Positions 33,050-42,199 of a stretch of 64,000 bases of DNA are shown piece by piece. A program made the translations under genes and the position numbers. Each line of letters opens with the position of its first letter. Within the stretch, counting starts at the first letter, position 1. This stretch comes from Flexivirga endophytica (lineage in GTDB: Bacteria > Actinomycetota > Actinomycetes > Actinomycetales > Dermatophilaceae): NCBI RefSeq assembly GCF_014640635.1, contig NZ_BMHI01000002.1, positions 372,001 through 436,000 of the forward strand, written 5' to 3'. The notes under the pieces were generated by a model. That model made no database searches. It worked only from the letters and a program-made list of their open reading frames with translations, and was not told where the DNA came from.

Positions 33050-34147
33050 ATGGTCGCTTCGGGGGAGAACAACGTCCCCACGTCGTTCTCCGCCCGGGTG
33101 TCGTGGGACATCGTCCGCTGGTGGGTCATCGGCCTGTATGCCGTTGTCCTCGTTGCCTTCTGCGCGACCTGGGGCGTCCCGATGGACCGCGTCGGACTCA
33201 CCTTGTGGATCATCGCCGGGCTGAGTGCCGCCTGCATCGGCAAGGGCCTGCGCGCCTGGGGCCGGATGATGCTCGACTGGCTCCCGTTCCAGGGGATCCT
33301 GCTCGCCTACGACTACAGCTATGGTGCGGCGTCGCACTTCACCGGCGGTCTCATCGGCGGCTTTCCGCAGGAGGGCGCACACAACAGCGTCGGTATGCCG
33401 CTGCACGTCACCTTCCCGGTCGACGTCGACAAGTGGTTGTTCGGTGGCACCTTGCCCAACCAGTGGGTGCAGGAGCACCTCAGCGGCGCGGTGCAGCAGG
33501 CGCCGTGGTGGTCGGTGTTCATCACGCTCTGCTACATCAGCCACTTCATGGTCTCGCCGATCGTCGCCGCCGTGCTGTGGGTCAAGAAGCGCACGATGTT
33601 CCGCGCCTGGGCGGCGCTGTTGGTCGCACTCGCGGTGGCGGGCATCGCGACCTACTTCCTCTTCCCGATGAGCCCGCCGTGGCTGGCGTCCCAGCAGGGT
33701 TACATCGACGGGCCGGAGGTGCTGCGGATCTCCGGGCAGGGCTGGGCCTGGCTCGACTTCCGCGGCGCTGCGCAGGTGCTCGGCGACGCCCAGAACCGCT
33801 CCAACCCGGTGGCCGCGATGCCGTCGCTGCACATGGCGACGTCGACGCTGGTGGTGGGCTTCTTCTGGTTCAACTCACGCCGCTGGGTGCGGCCGCTGCT
33901 GCTGCTCTACCCGGCGCTGATGGCGTTCACGCTCGTCTACTCCGGTGAGCACTACGTGGTCGACGAGATCGCCGGCGTGTTCTACGCGCTGGTGCTGCTC
34001 GCGGCCTGGCGGGTGCTGCACCGCCGGCCGTTGCACCTGCCGCGCAAGCTCGGCGGGCAAGGCGTCCTAGCGAGCTGGAAAGTGGCGGACGGTGAGACAC
34101 TGCTCGACCCGACCGACCGGCCCGTGGACGTCGTTCAGCACGGATGA
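33050..34147 (+). CDS. PAP2-superfamily membrane phosphatase/phosphotransferase
   Basis: 365 residues, about six membrane helices. The PAP2 active-site blocks are visible: AAMPSLHMAT (about 256-265, with His) and YSGEHYVVDEIAG (about 295-307, the His/Asp nucleophile block). The long N-terminal part resembles the inositolphosphotransferase (Aur1/Ipt-like) branch used in phosphoinositol lipid synthesis, so transfer rather than simple hydrolysis is possible. Start ATG 33050 is chosen for the TACTAT box 7 nt upstream; ATG 33041 is the alternative. Its 3' end overlaps the convergent thioesterase gene by 81 bp. Confidence 0.85.
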   Translation: MVASGENNVPTSFSARVSWDIVRWWVIGLYAVVLVAFCATWGVPMDRVGLTLWIIAGLSAACIGKGLRAWGRMMLDWLPFQGILLAYDYSYGAASHFTGGLIGGFPQEGAHNSVGMPLHVTFPVDVDKWLFGGTLPNQWVQEHLSGAVQQAPWWSVFITLCYISHFMVSPIVAAVLWVKKRTMFRAWAALLVALAVAGIATYFLFPMSPPWLASQQGYIDGPEVLRISGQGWAWLDFRGAAQVLGDAQNRSNPVAAMPSLHMATSTLVVGFFWFNSRRWVRPLLLLYPALMAFTLVYSGEHYVVDEIAGVFYALVLLAAWRVLHRRPLHLPRKLGGQGVLASWKVADGETLLDPTDRPVDVVQHG

Positions 34148-34897
34148 AGTGAGCCCGAGCCCGGTGGGCCCGAAGGTCACGCTGGTGTCCAACCCGATCA
34201 GTGCCGGGTCCGGCTCGCGCACGAAATGCAGGGTCAGGTCGACATTCGGGAACATCAACTCCGTCGGACGCACCCGCGTCGCGATGCCGTTGGCCGTGTC
34301 GACGAGCATCGTGTATGCCGCGATCGGCGCTGCCTCCACGCCGTCGATGAGATCGCAGTCGGTGCGGACCCAGACCTGACGGCGCCCCTCGCGCCCGCCG
34401 GGGACCGCCGCGACCTGCAGGGAGCGGATGTAGCCGCCCGGCCACTCCAGGGTGCTGTCCAGCTGCTCGGTGTCGCCGCCCGGTCCGGGCATCGCCGGCA
34501 ACTCGTTGCCCGCGACATCGCTCATGTCGGAGACCGCGAGCCGCCACGCGCGGGCGCGGATGATGGTGCGACCGCCGATGGTCAGCGTCGCCTCGAGCAA
34601 CTCGATGGTGCGACCCGGGCGGATCGTCTCGACGTGGATCGTGCTCTCCTGCAACGGAATCATGCCCAGAATCTCGAACGAGATGCGGCCGATCTGGGTG
34701 TCGTCGCGCCGCTCGTGCATGGCGAGCTCGTGCGCGATGAGGCCGCTGATCGGCGCCATGTGTTGCTCGGTCTCCTGCCAAGCGCCCTGGACGTGGATCG
34801 TCGGCCGGTAGACGCCCGGCCGGACCGGGACGTAGTAGGCCAGTGGGTCGGTGGTCTCGGCGGAGTCGGCGGAGCTGGCGGCGTTCTGGTCGGTCAC
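34067..34897 (-). CDS. Acyl-CoA thioesterase-like (double hot-dog) protein
   Basis: 276 residues. Two hot-dog domains are suggested by RPTIHVQGAWQETEQHMAPISGLIAHEL (the opening helix region) and by a second half beginning VWVRTDCDLIDG. It ends in a family-typical GLGLTSSVLNDVHGPVGR. This fits the acyl-CoA thioesterase/TesB-like family of actinobacteria; the substrate is unknown. GTG 34897 has a TACGCT box 8 nt upstream. The C-terminal 27 codons are antisense to the end of the PAP2 gene; both appear real because this end is the conserved one. Confidence 0.78.
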   Translation of the reverse strand: MTDQNAASSADSAETTDPLAYYVPVRPGVYRPTIHVQGAWQETEQHMAPISGLIAHELAMHERRDDTQIGRISFEILGMIPLQESTIHVETIRPGRTIELLEATLTIGGRTIIRARAWRLAVSDMSDVAGNELPAMPGPGGDTEQLDSTLEWPGGYIRSLQVAAVPGGREGRRQVWVRTDCDLIDGVEAAPIAAYTMLVDTANGIATRVRPTELMFPNVDLTLHFVREPDPALIGLDTSVTFGPTGLGLTSSVLNDVHGPVGRVEQCLTVRHFPAR

Positions 34898-34905
34898 GGG
34901 ACAGC

Positions 34906-34911
34906 AGCGTA
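34906..34911 (-). promoter_or_regulatory. -10 element, leaderless-type, for thioesterase-like gene
   Basis: TACGCT on the minus strand, 8 nt before GTG 34897. It lies in the gap after the kinase gene, so the thioesterase could have its own transcript. Confidence 0.35.
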
Positions 34912-34929
34912 GGCGCGGCGGTGCCCGCG

Positions 34930-36378
34930 TCAGTCCGCGGGCGCGGCAGCGGTCAGACCGAGGGCGTCGACGAGCGCCGGTAGACCGGACTCCCACCCGG
35001 CCGAGACGTTGCGCACCTTCCAGGTGTCGCCGCGCCGGTAGATCCGGGCGAGCACCGCGGCCCGCTCCCCGCCGAGTCGTGCCGGGAGGTGGAACTCCTC
35101 CCGCTGGTCGGCGCCCTCGGCATACAAGGTGGTGCGCAGGTCCGGCAGGTCGCCCAGCGTCGCGGGTTCGTCGACCGCCATACCGAGGACCACGGCGTGC
35201 ACCTCCGGGCCGAGCGCTGCCGCATCGAACTCGATGCGACCCGAGTCCGACAGTCGCACAACGCCATCCGCGGACCTGCGGTTGTTGAAGAAGACCAGGC
35301 TCTCGTCGCCCAACGCGCGGCCGTCGGCGTCGAGCTCGCACGCGATCAGGTCGACGCTGGCTGCGTCGGTGGCCTCGACCCGCAGCGAGAGCTGCGTGCC
35401 GGACAGCGGAGCGTTCTGGCCACGGGACAGGGTGAAGATCGCTTGACGTTGCGGAGCGCCGGCCGCCGTCTGCGGGACCGGTGTCGTCGGGCCGCCGTCC
35501 GGCAGGTGCGCGACACGGACCGGCGCGATCCGGTGCGTGGTCGCGGGTGCCGCGCCGATCGCGGCCTGCAACTGCTCGGCGAGCGCGACCGCACCGTGCG
35601 GCCGAGCATCCGGGTCCTTGGCCAGGGTCGCGTGCACAACTCGGCGCAGTGGCTCGGACACCGAGTCCGGGAGGGTCGGCACCGGCTGCTGGACGTGCGC
35701 CAGTGCGAAGCCGACGGCCGTGTCGGCCTGGAAGGGCAGGTGTCCCACGAGCATCTGGTAGGCGACGACACCGAGCGAGTAGAGGTCCGACTGGGCCGTC
35801 GCCTCCTTGCCGATCGCGGCCTCCGGCGCGAGGTACTGCGGCGTACCCATCACTTCGCCCGCACGGGTCATCGATGACGCGTCCAAGGCGCGGGCAATGC
35901 CGAAATCGGTGAGTTTCGCGACGGATTCGTCGTCGACGACGATGTTGGCGGGCTTCACGTCACGGTGCACGATGCCCTTGGCGTGCGCGGCGTGCAACGC
36001 GTTCGCCGCCTGCACCAGCAGGTGCACCGCGTCGGCCTCCTGCATCGGGGCGGACTGCGCGATGACCTTGGACAGGGGGTCGCCGTCCACCAGCTCCAGC
36101 ACCAGGAACGCCGTGCCATGGTCCTCGCCGTAGTCGTAGACCTGAGCGATGTTGCCATGGCTGAGCTTGGCCGCGTTGCGGGCCTCGATGCGGAAGCGAG
36201 CCACGAACTCCGGGTCGTCGGTCAGGTTGGTCCGCAGCAGCTTGATCGCCACCGGTCGCTCCAGCACGGAGTCGGTCCCGCGCCATACCTCACCCATGCC
36301 GCCGCCGGCGATGCGCGAGGCCAGCACGTAGCGGCCACCGACCTCGGTGCCATCTGTGCGCTGCATCCCTCGAGTCAC
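34930..36378 (-). CDS. Ser/Thr protein kinase with C-terminal TerD-like domain
   Basis: 482 residues. The Hanks kinase domain (about 16-275) has the Gly loop GGGMGEVWRG, Lys in VAIKLL, HRDVKPANIVV, DFGIAR and the GTPQYLAPEA activation end. After a Pro/Ala linker, residues ~320-475 form a TerD-like domain (FTLSRGQNAPLSG, ELDADGRALGDESLVFFNNR), a Ca2+-binding fold of tellurite/stress proteins. No membrane helix is seen, unlike PknB, so it is cytoplasmic. GTG 36378 has AGGAGG 8 nt upstream; ATG 36366 is the alternative. The kinase may modify stress proteins recruited by TerD (inference). Confidence 0.87.
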   Translation of the reverse strand: MTRGMQRTDGTEVGGRYVLASRIAGGGMGEVWRGTDSVLERPVAIKLLRTNLTDDPEFVARFRIEARNAAKLSHGNIAQVYDYGEDHGTAFLVLELVDGDPLSKVIAQSAPMQEADAVHLLVQAANALHAAHAKGIVHRDVKPANIVVDDESVAKLTDFGIARALDASSMTRAGEVMGTPQYLAPEAAIGKEATAQSDLYSLGVVAYQMLVGHLPFQADTAVGFALAHVQQPVPTLPDSVSEPLRRVVHATLAKDPDARPHGAVALAEQLQAAIGAAPATTHRIAPVRVAHLPDGGPTTPVPQTAAGAPQRQAIFTLSRGQNAPLSGTQLSLRVEATDAASVDLIACELDADGRALGDESLVFFNNRRSADGVVRLSDSGRIEFDAAALGPEVHAVVLGMAVDEPATLGDLPDLRTTLYAEGADQREEFHLPARLGGERAAVLARIYRRGDTWKVRNVSAGWESGLPALVDALGLTAAAPAD

Positions 36379-36505
36379 CCCCCAGACCTCCTCGCGCGTT
36401 GTGGTGTGCAGCCTAACGACGTCCACGACACGGTCGCGCGTTCCATGCGTCAACCGCGGCGGCATACATTGGTGCTCGAACTTTTCGACCCGAGCAAGGA
36501 AGACA

Positions 36506-37804
36506 GTGAGCAGTCTGCGCGGCATGTTCGCCGACACCAGACCGTTGCAGGTGCCGGCCTTCCGGCGGCTCTGGAGCGCCAACATCATCACGGTCATCGG
36601 CGCCCAGCTGACCGTGGTCGCGGTGCCGGCCCAGATCTACGCCGAGACGCACAGCTCGGCATACGTCGGGTTGACCGGGGTCTTCGGGCTGGTGCCGCTG
36701 GTGATCTTCGGGCTGTATGGCGGGGCGCTCGCCGACGTGATGGACCGCCGGCGGCTGCTGATGATCTCCACCGTCGGGCTGATCGTGTGCAGCGGTCTCT
36801 TCTGGGCGCAGGCCATGATGCACGTCGACAACGTGTGGGTGATCCTCACGCTCTTCGCGGTCCAGCAGGCGTTCTTCGCGGTGAACCAGCCGACCCGGTC
36901 GGCGATCCTGCCGCGACTGATCCCGCTGACCCAACTGCCGGCGGCGAACTCGCTGAACATGACGGTCATGCAGTTCGGTGCGATCGCAGGACCGCTCGTG
37001 GGTGGTGCGCTGATCCCGGTGCTGGGCTTCCAATACCTCTATCTGACCGACACCATCTGCCTGTTCGCGACGCTGTGGGCCGTGGTCACGCTGCCTGCGA
37101 TGCCGCCGACGCACGACGGCACGTCGAAAGCCGGACTGCGTTCCGTCATCGACGGATTCATCTACCTGCGCGGCCACAAGGTGCTACTGATGTCGTTCCT
37201 GGTCGACATCATCGCAATGGTCTTCGGTATGCCGCGAGCGCTCTTCCCGGAGGTCGCGCACGAGAGCTTCGGTGGTCCGACCGACGGCGGGCTCGCCTTC
37301 GCGTTGCTCTTCGCCGCCATACCGGCCGGTGCGGTGCTCGGCGGCATCTTCTCCGGTTGGGTGTCGCGTGTCGAGCGGCAGGGCCTGGCCGTGATCAACG
37401 CGATCGTCGTGTGGGGTGCGGCGATGGTGCTGTTCGGCGTCGGAGTCGGGCTGGCCGACGGTCGCGCGGACGTGTTCCTGCTGCTCGCGCTCGCCGGGCT
37501 GGTGATCGGCGGTGCGGCCGACATGGCGTCGGCCGCGTTCCGGTCCACGATGTTGATGGAGTCGGCGAACGATGACGTGCGCGGCCGGTTGCAGGGCGTC
37601 TTCACGGTCGTCGTCGCAGGTGGTCCCCGGGTGGCCGATGTGGTGCACGGTGGCGCGGCCGCGGTCGTCGGCACGTCGGTCGCCGCGACCGGCGGTGGGG
37701 TGCTGGTGATCGTGCTGGTTGTGGTGGCCGCGCTCGCCATACCCGTGTTCGTGCGGTACCGCGTGGTGCGTCCGACAGTGTCCGCGGCCGTGCCCAAACC
37801 CTGA
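36506..37804 (+). CDS. MFS transporter, EntS/MFS_3-like exporter
   Basis: 432 residues with twelve predicted helices. MFADTRPLQVPAFRRLW at the N-terminus and GGALADVMDRRRLL in loop 2-3 are the marks of the EntS-type (enterobactin exporter-like) MFS_3 group. The family exports siderophores, macrolides or other small molecules; cargo is unknown. GTG 36506 is preceded by AAGGA at 6 nt. It is divergent from the kinase gene. A palindromic repeat region follows it. Confidence 0.85.
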   Translation: MSSLRGMFADTRPLQVPAFRRLWSANIITVIGAQLTVVAVPAQIYAETHSSAYVGLTGVFGLVPLVIFGLYGGALADVMDRRRLLMISTVGLIVCSGLFWAQAMMHVDNVWVILTLFAVQQAFFAVNQPTRSAILPRLIPLTQLPAANSLNMTVMQFGAIAGPLVGGALIPVLGFQYLYLTDTICLFATLWAVVTLPAMPPTHDGTSKAGLRSVIDGFIYLRGHKVLLMSFLVDIIAMVFGMPRALFPEVAHESFGGPTDGGLAFALLFAAIPAGAVLGGIFSGWVSRVERQGLAVINAIVVWGAAMVLFGVGVGLADGRADVFLLLALAGLVIGGAADMASAAFRSTMLMESANDDVRGRLQGVFTVVVAGGPRVADVVHGGAAAVVGTSVAATGGGVLVIVLVVVAALAIPVFVRYRVVRPTVSAAVPKP

Positions 37805-37816
37805 CACCCCCCTTGT

Positions 37817-37910
37817 GCCGAGAGGACAGGCAATGGCCGGGAGGACAGGGAAAACCGCCCGAATCGGGCCTGTTTTGCCTGTCCTCTCGACGAACGGGTG
37901 TCCTCTCGGC
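37817..37910. repeat. Palindromic repeat region (family D) between convergent genes
   Basis: GCCGAGAGGACAGGC (37817-37831) is mirrored by GCCTGTCCTCTCG (37877-37889) and TGTCCTCTCGGC (about 37899-37910), with an imperfect extra unit GGGAGGACAGGG. It can form a long hairpin and lies between the MFS gene and the convergent MMPL gene, so it may act as a two-way terminator. Confidence 0.6.
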
Positions 37911-37917
37911 GAGAGGG

Positions 37918-40059
37918 TTAGTTCACTCCGGACGATGCCAACTCGCCCTCGGAGGACTCAGCCGGCGGGGCCTTCTCGTCGGCGTGGCCTGGCCACCACG
38001 CGAGGTGCCCGATCAGCGCGGTGAGCGCCGGCGTGAAGATCGTCGCCATCAGGAACGCCGCCATCACGATGCCGCAGGACAGCGCGAAGCCCATCGACGA
38101 CAGCAGCGAATTGCCGGCCAGCATCAGCGACCCGAACGACCCGGCGAGGATCAGCCCGGCCGCGCCGATCGTCGGCCCGGCATGCCGGATGGCGACCGCA
38201 GCCGCATCCCGCGGCGACAGACCCTGCTGCGCCTCCTCCCGCAACCGCGACACCATCAGAATGTTGTAGTCCGTCCCGAGCGCCACCACGAACATGTACA
38301 TGATCAGCGGCAGCATGAACATCAGACCGCTCTCACCCTGGATCCCCTGGAAGATCAACGTCGTTGCGCCCAGCGTCGCCAGGAAGCCCAGGCCGACCGA
38401 CACCATGAGGTACCACGGCGCGACCAGGCTGCGCAGCAGCAGACCGAGCACGATCATGATCAGGATCGCGGCGACCGGGAAGACCAGCGCGTAGTCGCGG
38501 TTCATCGCCGATTTGATGTCGACGTAGACCGAGGTGATACCGCCGACATACGCCTTCGAACCGTCGGGTGCCGCCTGGTGCGCGACGTCCCGCAGCGGCC
38601 CGGCGACGGTGTTCAGCGCCTCGTCCGACTCCGGGCTGTCGGCGAGGATCACCGAGAAGTCGGCGGTCCTGCCGTCCTTGGACAGCGTCGCCTCGCCGAC
38701 CTGGCCGACGCCGTCGACCTTCGCCAGCTTCGCCTTGTATGCCGCCAGTGCGGACGTGTCGAGCCGAGAGCTCGACTGGACATAGACGTCGGTCGGCTCC
38801 GTCGCTCCGGCAGGCATGTCGCGCTCCAGATCGTGCAGTGCGACAACGGATTCGGCGTCCTTGGGCATCGACGAGCCGGCCAGGTCGAACGTGGGCTTGA
38901 ACCCGAGCGCGCTGATCGCGAGCACCAGCATGATGACACCGGAGACGGCTGCGAAGACGGCAGGACGCTTGCCGACGGCACGCCCGATGGATGCGTAGCG
39001 AGCGCCGGTGGGCTCCTTCTGCCAGGCCTTGCTCGGCCAGAAGACCTTCGTGCCCAGCAGGGACACGACGGCCGGCACCAACGTGAGGCCGGCGACCAGG
39101 GTGACGGCGACCGCGATCGCGAGTGACGGACCCATGGCCCGCAGCATGCCGAGCGACGACAGGGCCATCGCCAGGAACGCGATGATCACGACGCCGGCCG
39201 CCGACGCGATGGCCTCGCCGACGCGGGTCACGGCGGTCACCATGGCCTGCTTCGGATCCTCGCCCGCCCGCAGCCGCTCGCGGTAGCGGAACATCAGGAA
39301 GAGGATGTAGTCGGTGCCGACACCGAAGAGGACGACGATCAGCAGCTGGTTGATCGAGCTGTCGGCCTTCAGCCCGAAACCCTTGGCAGCGAAGCCGATC
39401 AGACCGTTGGCGACCTGGCTGACGACGCCGATCAGCACGATCGGCAGGAAGGCGATGATCGGGCTGCGGAAGATCACCAGCAGCAGCACGATGATCAGCA
39501 GGATGGTCGCGATGCCGATGATGGCGTCCGAGTTGCCGGACGCCTCCTGCTGATCGAGGCTCTGTGCGATCGTGCCGGTGGTGCCCACCTTGATGTCGGT
39601 GTCGCGGGTGAGTTTGCGCAGCTCGACACGGATGTCCTTCGCCGTGTCGTTGAGCTCCTTGTAGTTGCTGTTCGTCTGCTCCGGTGTCTTGATGAGCAGC
39701 GTCTGCACGAGCTTCTTGGGCGACGCGGGCGCCGGGATCACCTGCTCGACGTTCTTGATCTTCGCGGCCTTCAGGTCCGCGGCGAACCCCTTCACCTTCG
39801 CCTGGTCGGCGGCGGTGAGCGGCTTGTCGTCGGTCCGCTGGAAGACACCGATCATCGACGGCGTGAACGCGGCCGGGAACGCCTCCTGCTGCAGGTCGGC
39901 GGCCTTGATGGATTCGTAGTGACGGGGCAGGAAGTCGCTCTCGTCGCTGCTGTTGGGCAGCGCGGGCGCGAACGCGACGATCGCGATCGCAGCGACGATC
40001 CATCCCGCGATGATCTGCCACGGGTGTTTGACGACATACCGGCCGAGGCTGGCGAACAT
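37918..40059 (-). CDS. MMPL-family RND transporter
   Basis: 713 residues with two repeats of one helix, a periplasmic-type domain and five helices. Each repeat carries the MMPL signature GTDY: GTDYILFLMFRYRERL (about 250-266) and GTDYNILMVSRLREE (about 590-604). Family members export lipids or hydrophobic compounds using the proton gradient. AGGAGAGCA precedes the ATG. It stands alone, convergent with the MFS gene. Cargo is unknown; no lipid synthesis genes are adjacent. Confidence 0.9.
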   Translation of the reverse strand: MFASLGRYVVKHPWQIIAGWIVAAIAIVAFAPALPNSSDESDFLPRHYESIKAADLQQEAFPAAFTPSMIGVFQRTDDKPLTAADQAKVKGFAADLKAAKIKNVEQVIPAPASPKKLVQTLLIKTPEQTNSNYKELNDTAKDIRVELRKLTRDTDIKVGTTGTIAQSLDQQEASGNSDAIIGIATILLIIVLLLVIFRSPIIAFLPIVLIGVVSQVANGLIGFAAKGFGLKADSSINQLLIVVLFGVGTDYILFLMFRYRERLRAGEDPKQAMVTAVTRVGEAIASAAGVVIIAFLAMALSSLGMLRAMGPSLAIAVAVTLVAGLTLVPAVVSLLGTKVFWPSKAWQKEPTGARYASIGRAVGKRPAVFAAVSGVIMLVLAISALGFKPTFDLAGSSMPKDAESVVALHDLERDMPAGATEPTDVYVQSSSRLDTSALAAYKAKLAKVDGVGQVGEATLSKDGRTADFSVILADSPESDEALNTVAGPLRDVAHQAAPDGSKAYVGGITSVYVDIKSAMNRDYALVFPVAAILIMIVLGLLLRSLVAPWYLMVSVGLGFLATLGATTLIFQGIQGESGLMFMLPLIMYMFVVALGTDYNILMVSRLREEAQQGLSPRDAAAVAIRHAGPTIGAAGLILAGSFGSLMLAGNSLLSSMGFALSCGIVMAAFLMATIFTPALTALIGHLAWWPGHADEKAPPAESSEGELASSGVN

Positions 40060-40329
40060 TGCTCTCCTGGGGTCGAAACGCGAGCTGGGTGAAGGAGTCG
40101 GGCCACGACGGAAATCGGCCCATGAGGCTTATTCTGCGTTGGCGGTTGCGGTCGCGAGCTCCCTGCAACGCCACCGCATCCCAAGCCTCCTGTGTTGGTT
40201 CAGAGGACTTCATGGTCGATGATGCACGCTCGCATGGCCTGTCGCATTCGACTAAGGGCTGATCCTTCTCCCCCTTCAGTATGAGATGCCGTTCCCCGGC
40301 CGGCGCGCTCGTCCTGAGACGATGAGCCG
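40060..40329. other. Intergenic region before RlmM-like gene
   Basis: 270 bp between divergent genes. Small open frames here are Arg-rich and have no ribosome site. I see no convincing palindrome or RNA gene; it should hold the promoters for the MMPL transporter and the methyltransferase. Confidence 0.4.
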
Positions 40330-41349
40330 GTGGAACCACCCGTGCTCTTCTCCGTCGCGCCCGACTACTACCGCTTCGCCGTCGCCGAGTTGCGCGCTGC
40401 GCTGGATGTGACGAAGGCACAACGCGTCGGACCGGACGCCGGTGTGGTGCACCTGGGCTCCGGCTCGCTGCAGGAGGCCGCGGATGCGTGCTGGGGTGGT
40501 GAGATCCCGCTCGTTCGCCACCTGGCGCGCGCGGACGCCGTGCGTGGCGCCGGCAGTTTCGAGACGGCGGACGAACTGGCCGACTGGGCGAGCAGCGTGC
40601 TGCTTGCGTCGCTCGAGGTCGGAGACACGATCAGCCTGCACACCTGGGAAAGCGGGGACGCTGAGTTCGCGCCGGGCAAGGTGCGGCGTCCGTTGCTGGA
40701 AGCGTTGATGGACAACGGAATCCGGGTGGTGACCAGTGGCGCCGACATCGTCGGCAGCGTGTGCATCGGCACCGACCGGATCACTGCGGGCGTCAATCCG
40801 AGCGAGCTGTCACTGTGCGACTGGCCCGGCGGTCGTATCCGCTTGGCGACCGTGCCGGAGCAGGTGTCACGCGCCGAGTTCAAGCTCGAGGAGCTCTTCT
40901 CGTATGTCGGTGCACCCTCCGGTGACGTCGCTGTGGACCTCGGCGCCAGCCCGGGCGGGTGGACGAGAATCGTGCATTCGCAGGGTTTTCGGCAGGTGCA
41001 CGCAGTGGATCCGGCCGCACTCGACGAGCGGGCGCTGGCGCTCGACGGCGTCATACATCATCGACAGACGGCCGGCGACTTCGTCAAGGAGTATGACGGC
41101 GAGCCCGTCGATCTCATCGTCAACGACATGCGCATGGTGCCGCAGCTGACCGCGCACACGATGGTCGACGCGGCTGCGCTGCTGCGGCCGGGCGGCCTGG
41201 CGGTGATCACCCTGAAGTTGGGCACCAACAACCCGGAGAAGCAGATCGACGACGCGCTGGAAGTGCTTGTGGCGGCATACGATCCGAGCTTCATGCGGCA
41301 GCTGCAGCACAACCGTCACGAGGTCACCGTGGTGGCGACCCGGCGCTGA
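40330..41349 (+). CDS. RlmM/FtsJ-like rRNA 2'-O-methyltransferase
   Basis: 339 residues. The C-terminal half is an RrmJ/FtsJ Rossmann methyltransferase: SRAEFKLEELF, motif I AVDLGASPGGWT (about 196-207), DMRMVPQ and LKLGTNNPEKQ at the end. The N-terminal half (about 1-150) has a THUMP-like pattern, matching the two-domain layout of RlmM, which methylates the ribose of C2498 in 23S rRNA. Catalytic residues are inferred as the K-D-K set common to FtsJ enzymes. GTG is the start at 40330. It is convergent with the GDPD gene. Confidence 0.8.
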   Translation: MEPPVLFSVAPDYYRFAVAELRAALDVTKAQRVGPDAGVVHLGSGSLQEAADACWGGEIPLVRHLARADAVRGAGSFETADELADWASSVLLASLEVGDTISLHTWESGDAEFAPGKVRRPLLEALMDNGIRVVTSGADIVGSVCIGTDRITAGVNPSELSLCDWPGGRIRLATVPEQVSRAEFKLEELFSYVGAPSGDVAVDLGASPGGWTRIVHSQGFRQVHAVDPAALDERALALDGVIHHRQTAGDFVKEYDGEPVDLIVNDMRMVPQLTAHTMVDAAALLRPGGLAVITLKLGTNNPEKQIDDALEVLVAAYDPSFMRQLQHNRHEVTVVATRR

Positions 41350-41352
41350 GGC

Positions 41353-42168
41353 TCACCAGTGCAGTGCCTGGCTCGGGACGTCGGTGATGATCACGTTGGC
41401 GTGCAGGCTGCGAAGCCTGGTGAACTGCGCCTTGGCGTCGACGGTCCATACCGCCACCTGCATCCCCTTGCCGTGGATGGCCGCGTGCAGGCCGGTGTGC
41501 CAGTTGGCAGCGTTGTACGAAACGTCATAGCAGTTCTTGCTTTTCGCCGTTGTGATATCCGCTGCGGACACCGACTTCTCCAGGCACGAGACGCGGATGC
41601 CGGGATGCGCGGCGTGGATGGTCGCCGCGGTGTTGCGCCACGCGAAGTCCTGCACGATCGCCCGACCCGTCATGTTCTTCTCGGCGAGCCGCTGCACGAG
41701 CAGCTTTGCGGCCGTGCGCTGTCCGGCAGCCGGCTCGCCGTGATGCTTGACCTCCACGCGGAAGACCGCACTCTTGTTGGACGACGCCAGGAACGCCCGG
41801 AGCACATCGGCCAGCTTGGTGGGTCGCGCACCGTCGGCGCACCGCAACGCGCTGACCTGGGCCCAGGTCGACCCGGTGATGGTCCGTGACGAGTGGCAGT
41901 TCTGCAGCGAGTCGTCGTGGTGCAGCACGCCGACCTGATCGGTCGTGAAGTAGACGTCGCCCTCGATGTCCCTGACACCGTGCGAGAGCGCACCGTTGAT
42001 CGCCTTGAGCGAGTTGTCGATGCCGTAGTCGCCACCGCGGTGCGCTGACACCTTCCCGTATGTCGCTGCGGCTCCGGCGGAGTCGCACGCGACGACTGTC
42101 CCGGCACTCGCTGCGGAGAGCACGACCACCGCAGTGAGGACACGCCGTTGCCGTTGCTTGGATTCCAT
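41353..42168 (-). CDS. Secreted glycerophosphodiester phosphodiesterase
   Basis: 271 residues. An N-terminal export signal (about 8-28) is followed by a GDPD TIM barrel. The active-site set is visible as HRGGDYGIDN (about 44), the acidic pair DIEGDVYF (about 66-73) and LHHDDSL (about 84). FRVEVKHHG continues the barrel. It would hydrolyse glycerophosphodiesters to glycerol-3-phosphate and an alcohol outside the membrane, with Ca2+ or Mg2+. The upstream open frame is not part of the protein because the signal peptide starts at ATG 42168. Confidence 0.87.
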   Translation of the reverse strand: MESKQRQRRVLTAVVVLSAASAGTVVACDSAGAAATYGKVSAHRGGDYGIDNSLKAINGALSHGVRDIEGDVYFTTDQVGVLHHDDSLQNCHSSRTITGSTWAQVSALRCADGARPTKLADVLRAFLASSNKSAVFRVEVKHHGEPAAGQRTAAKLLVQRLAEKNMTGRAIVQDFAWRNTAATIHAAHPGIRVSCLEKSVSAADITTAKSKNCYDVSYNAANWHTGLHAAIHGKGMQVAVWTVDAKAQFTRLRSLHANVIITDVPSQALHW

Positions 42169-42199
42169 GTGTTGCACCCTGCCATTCCCTCGTCCGGTA

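Noticed and set aside
40059-40262. Small open frame between MMPL and RlmM-like genes
   Set aside because: No ribosome site, no hydrophobic or domain pattern; likely chance in a 270-bp gap.
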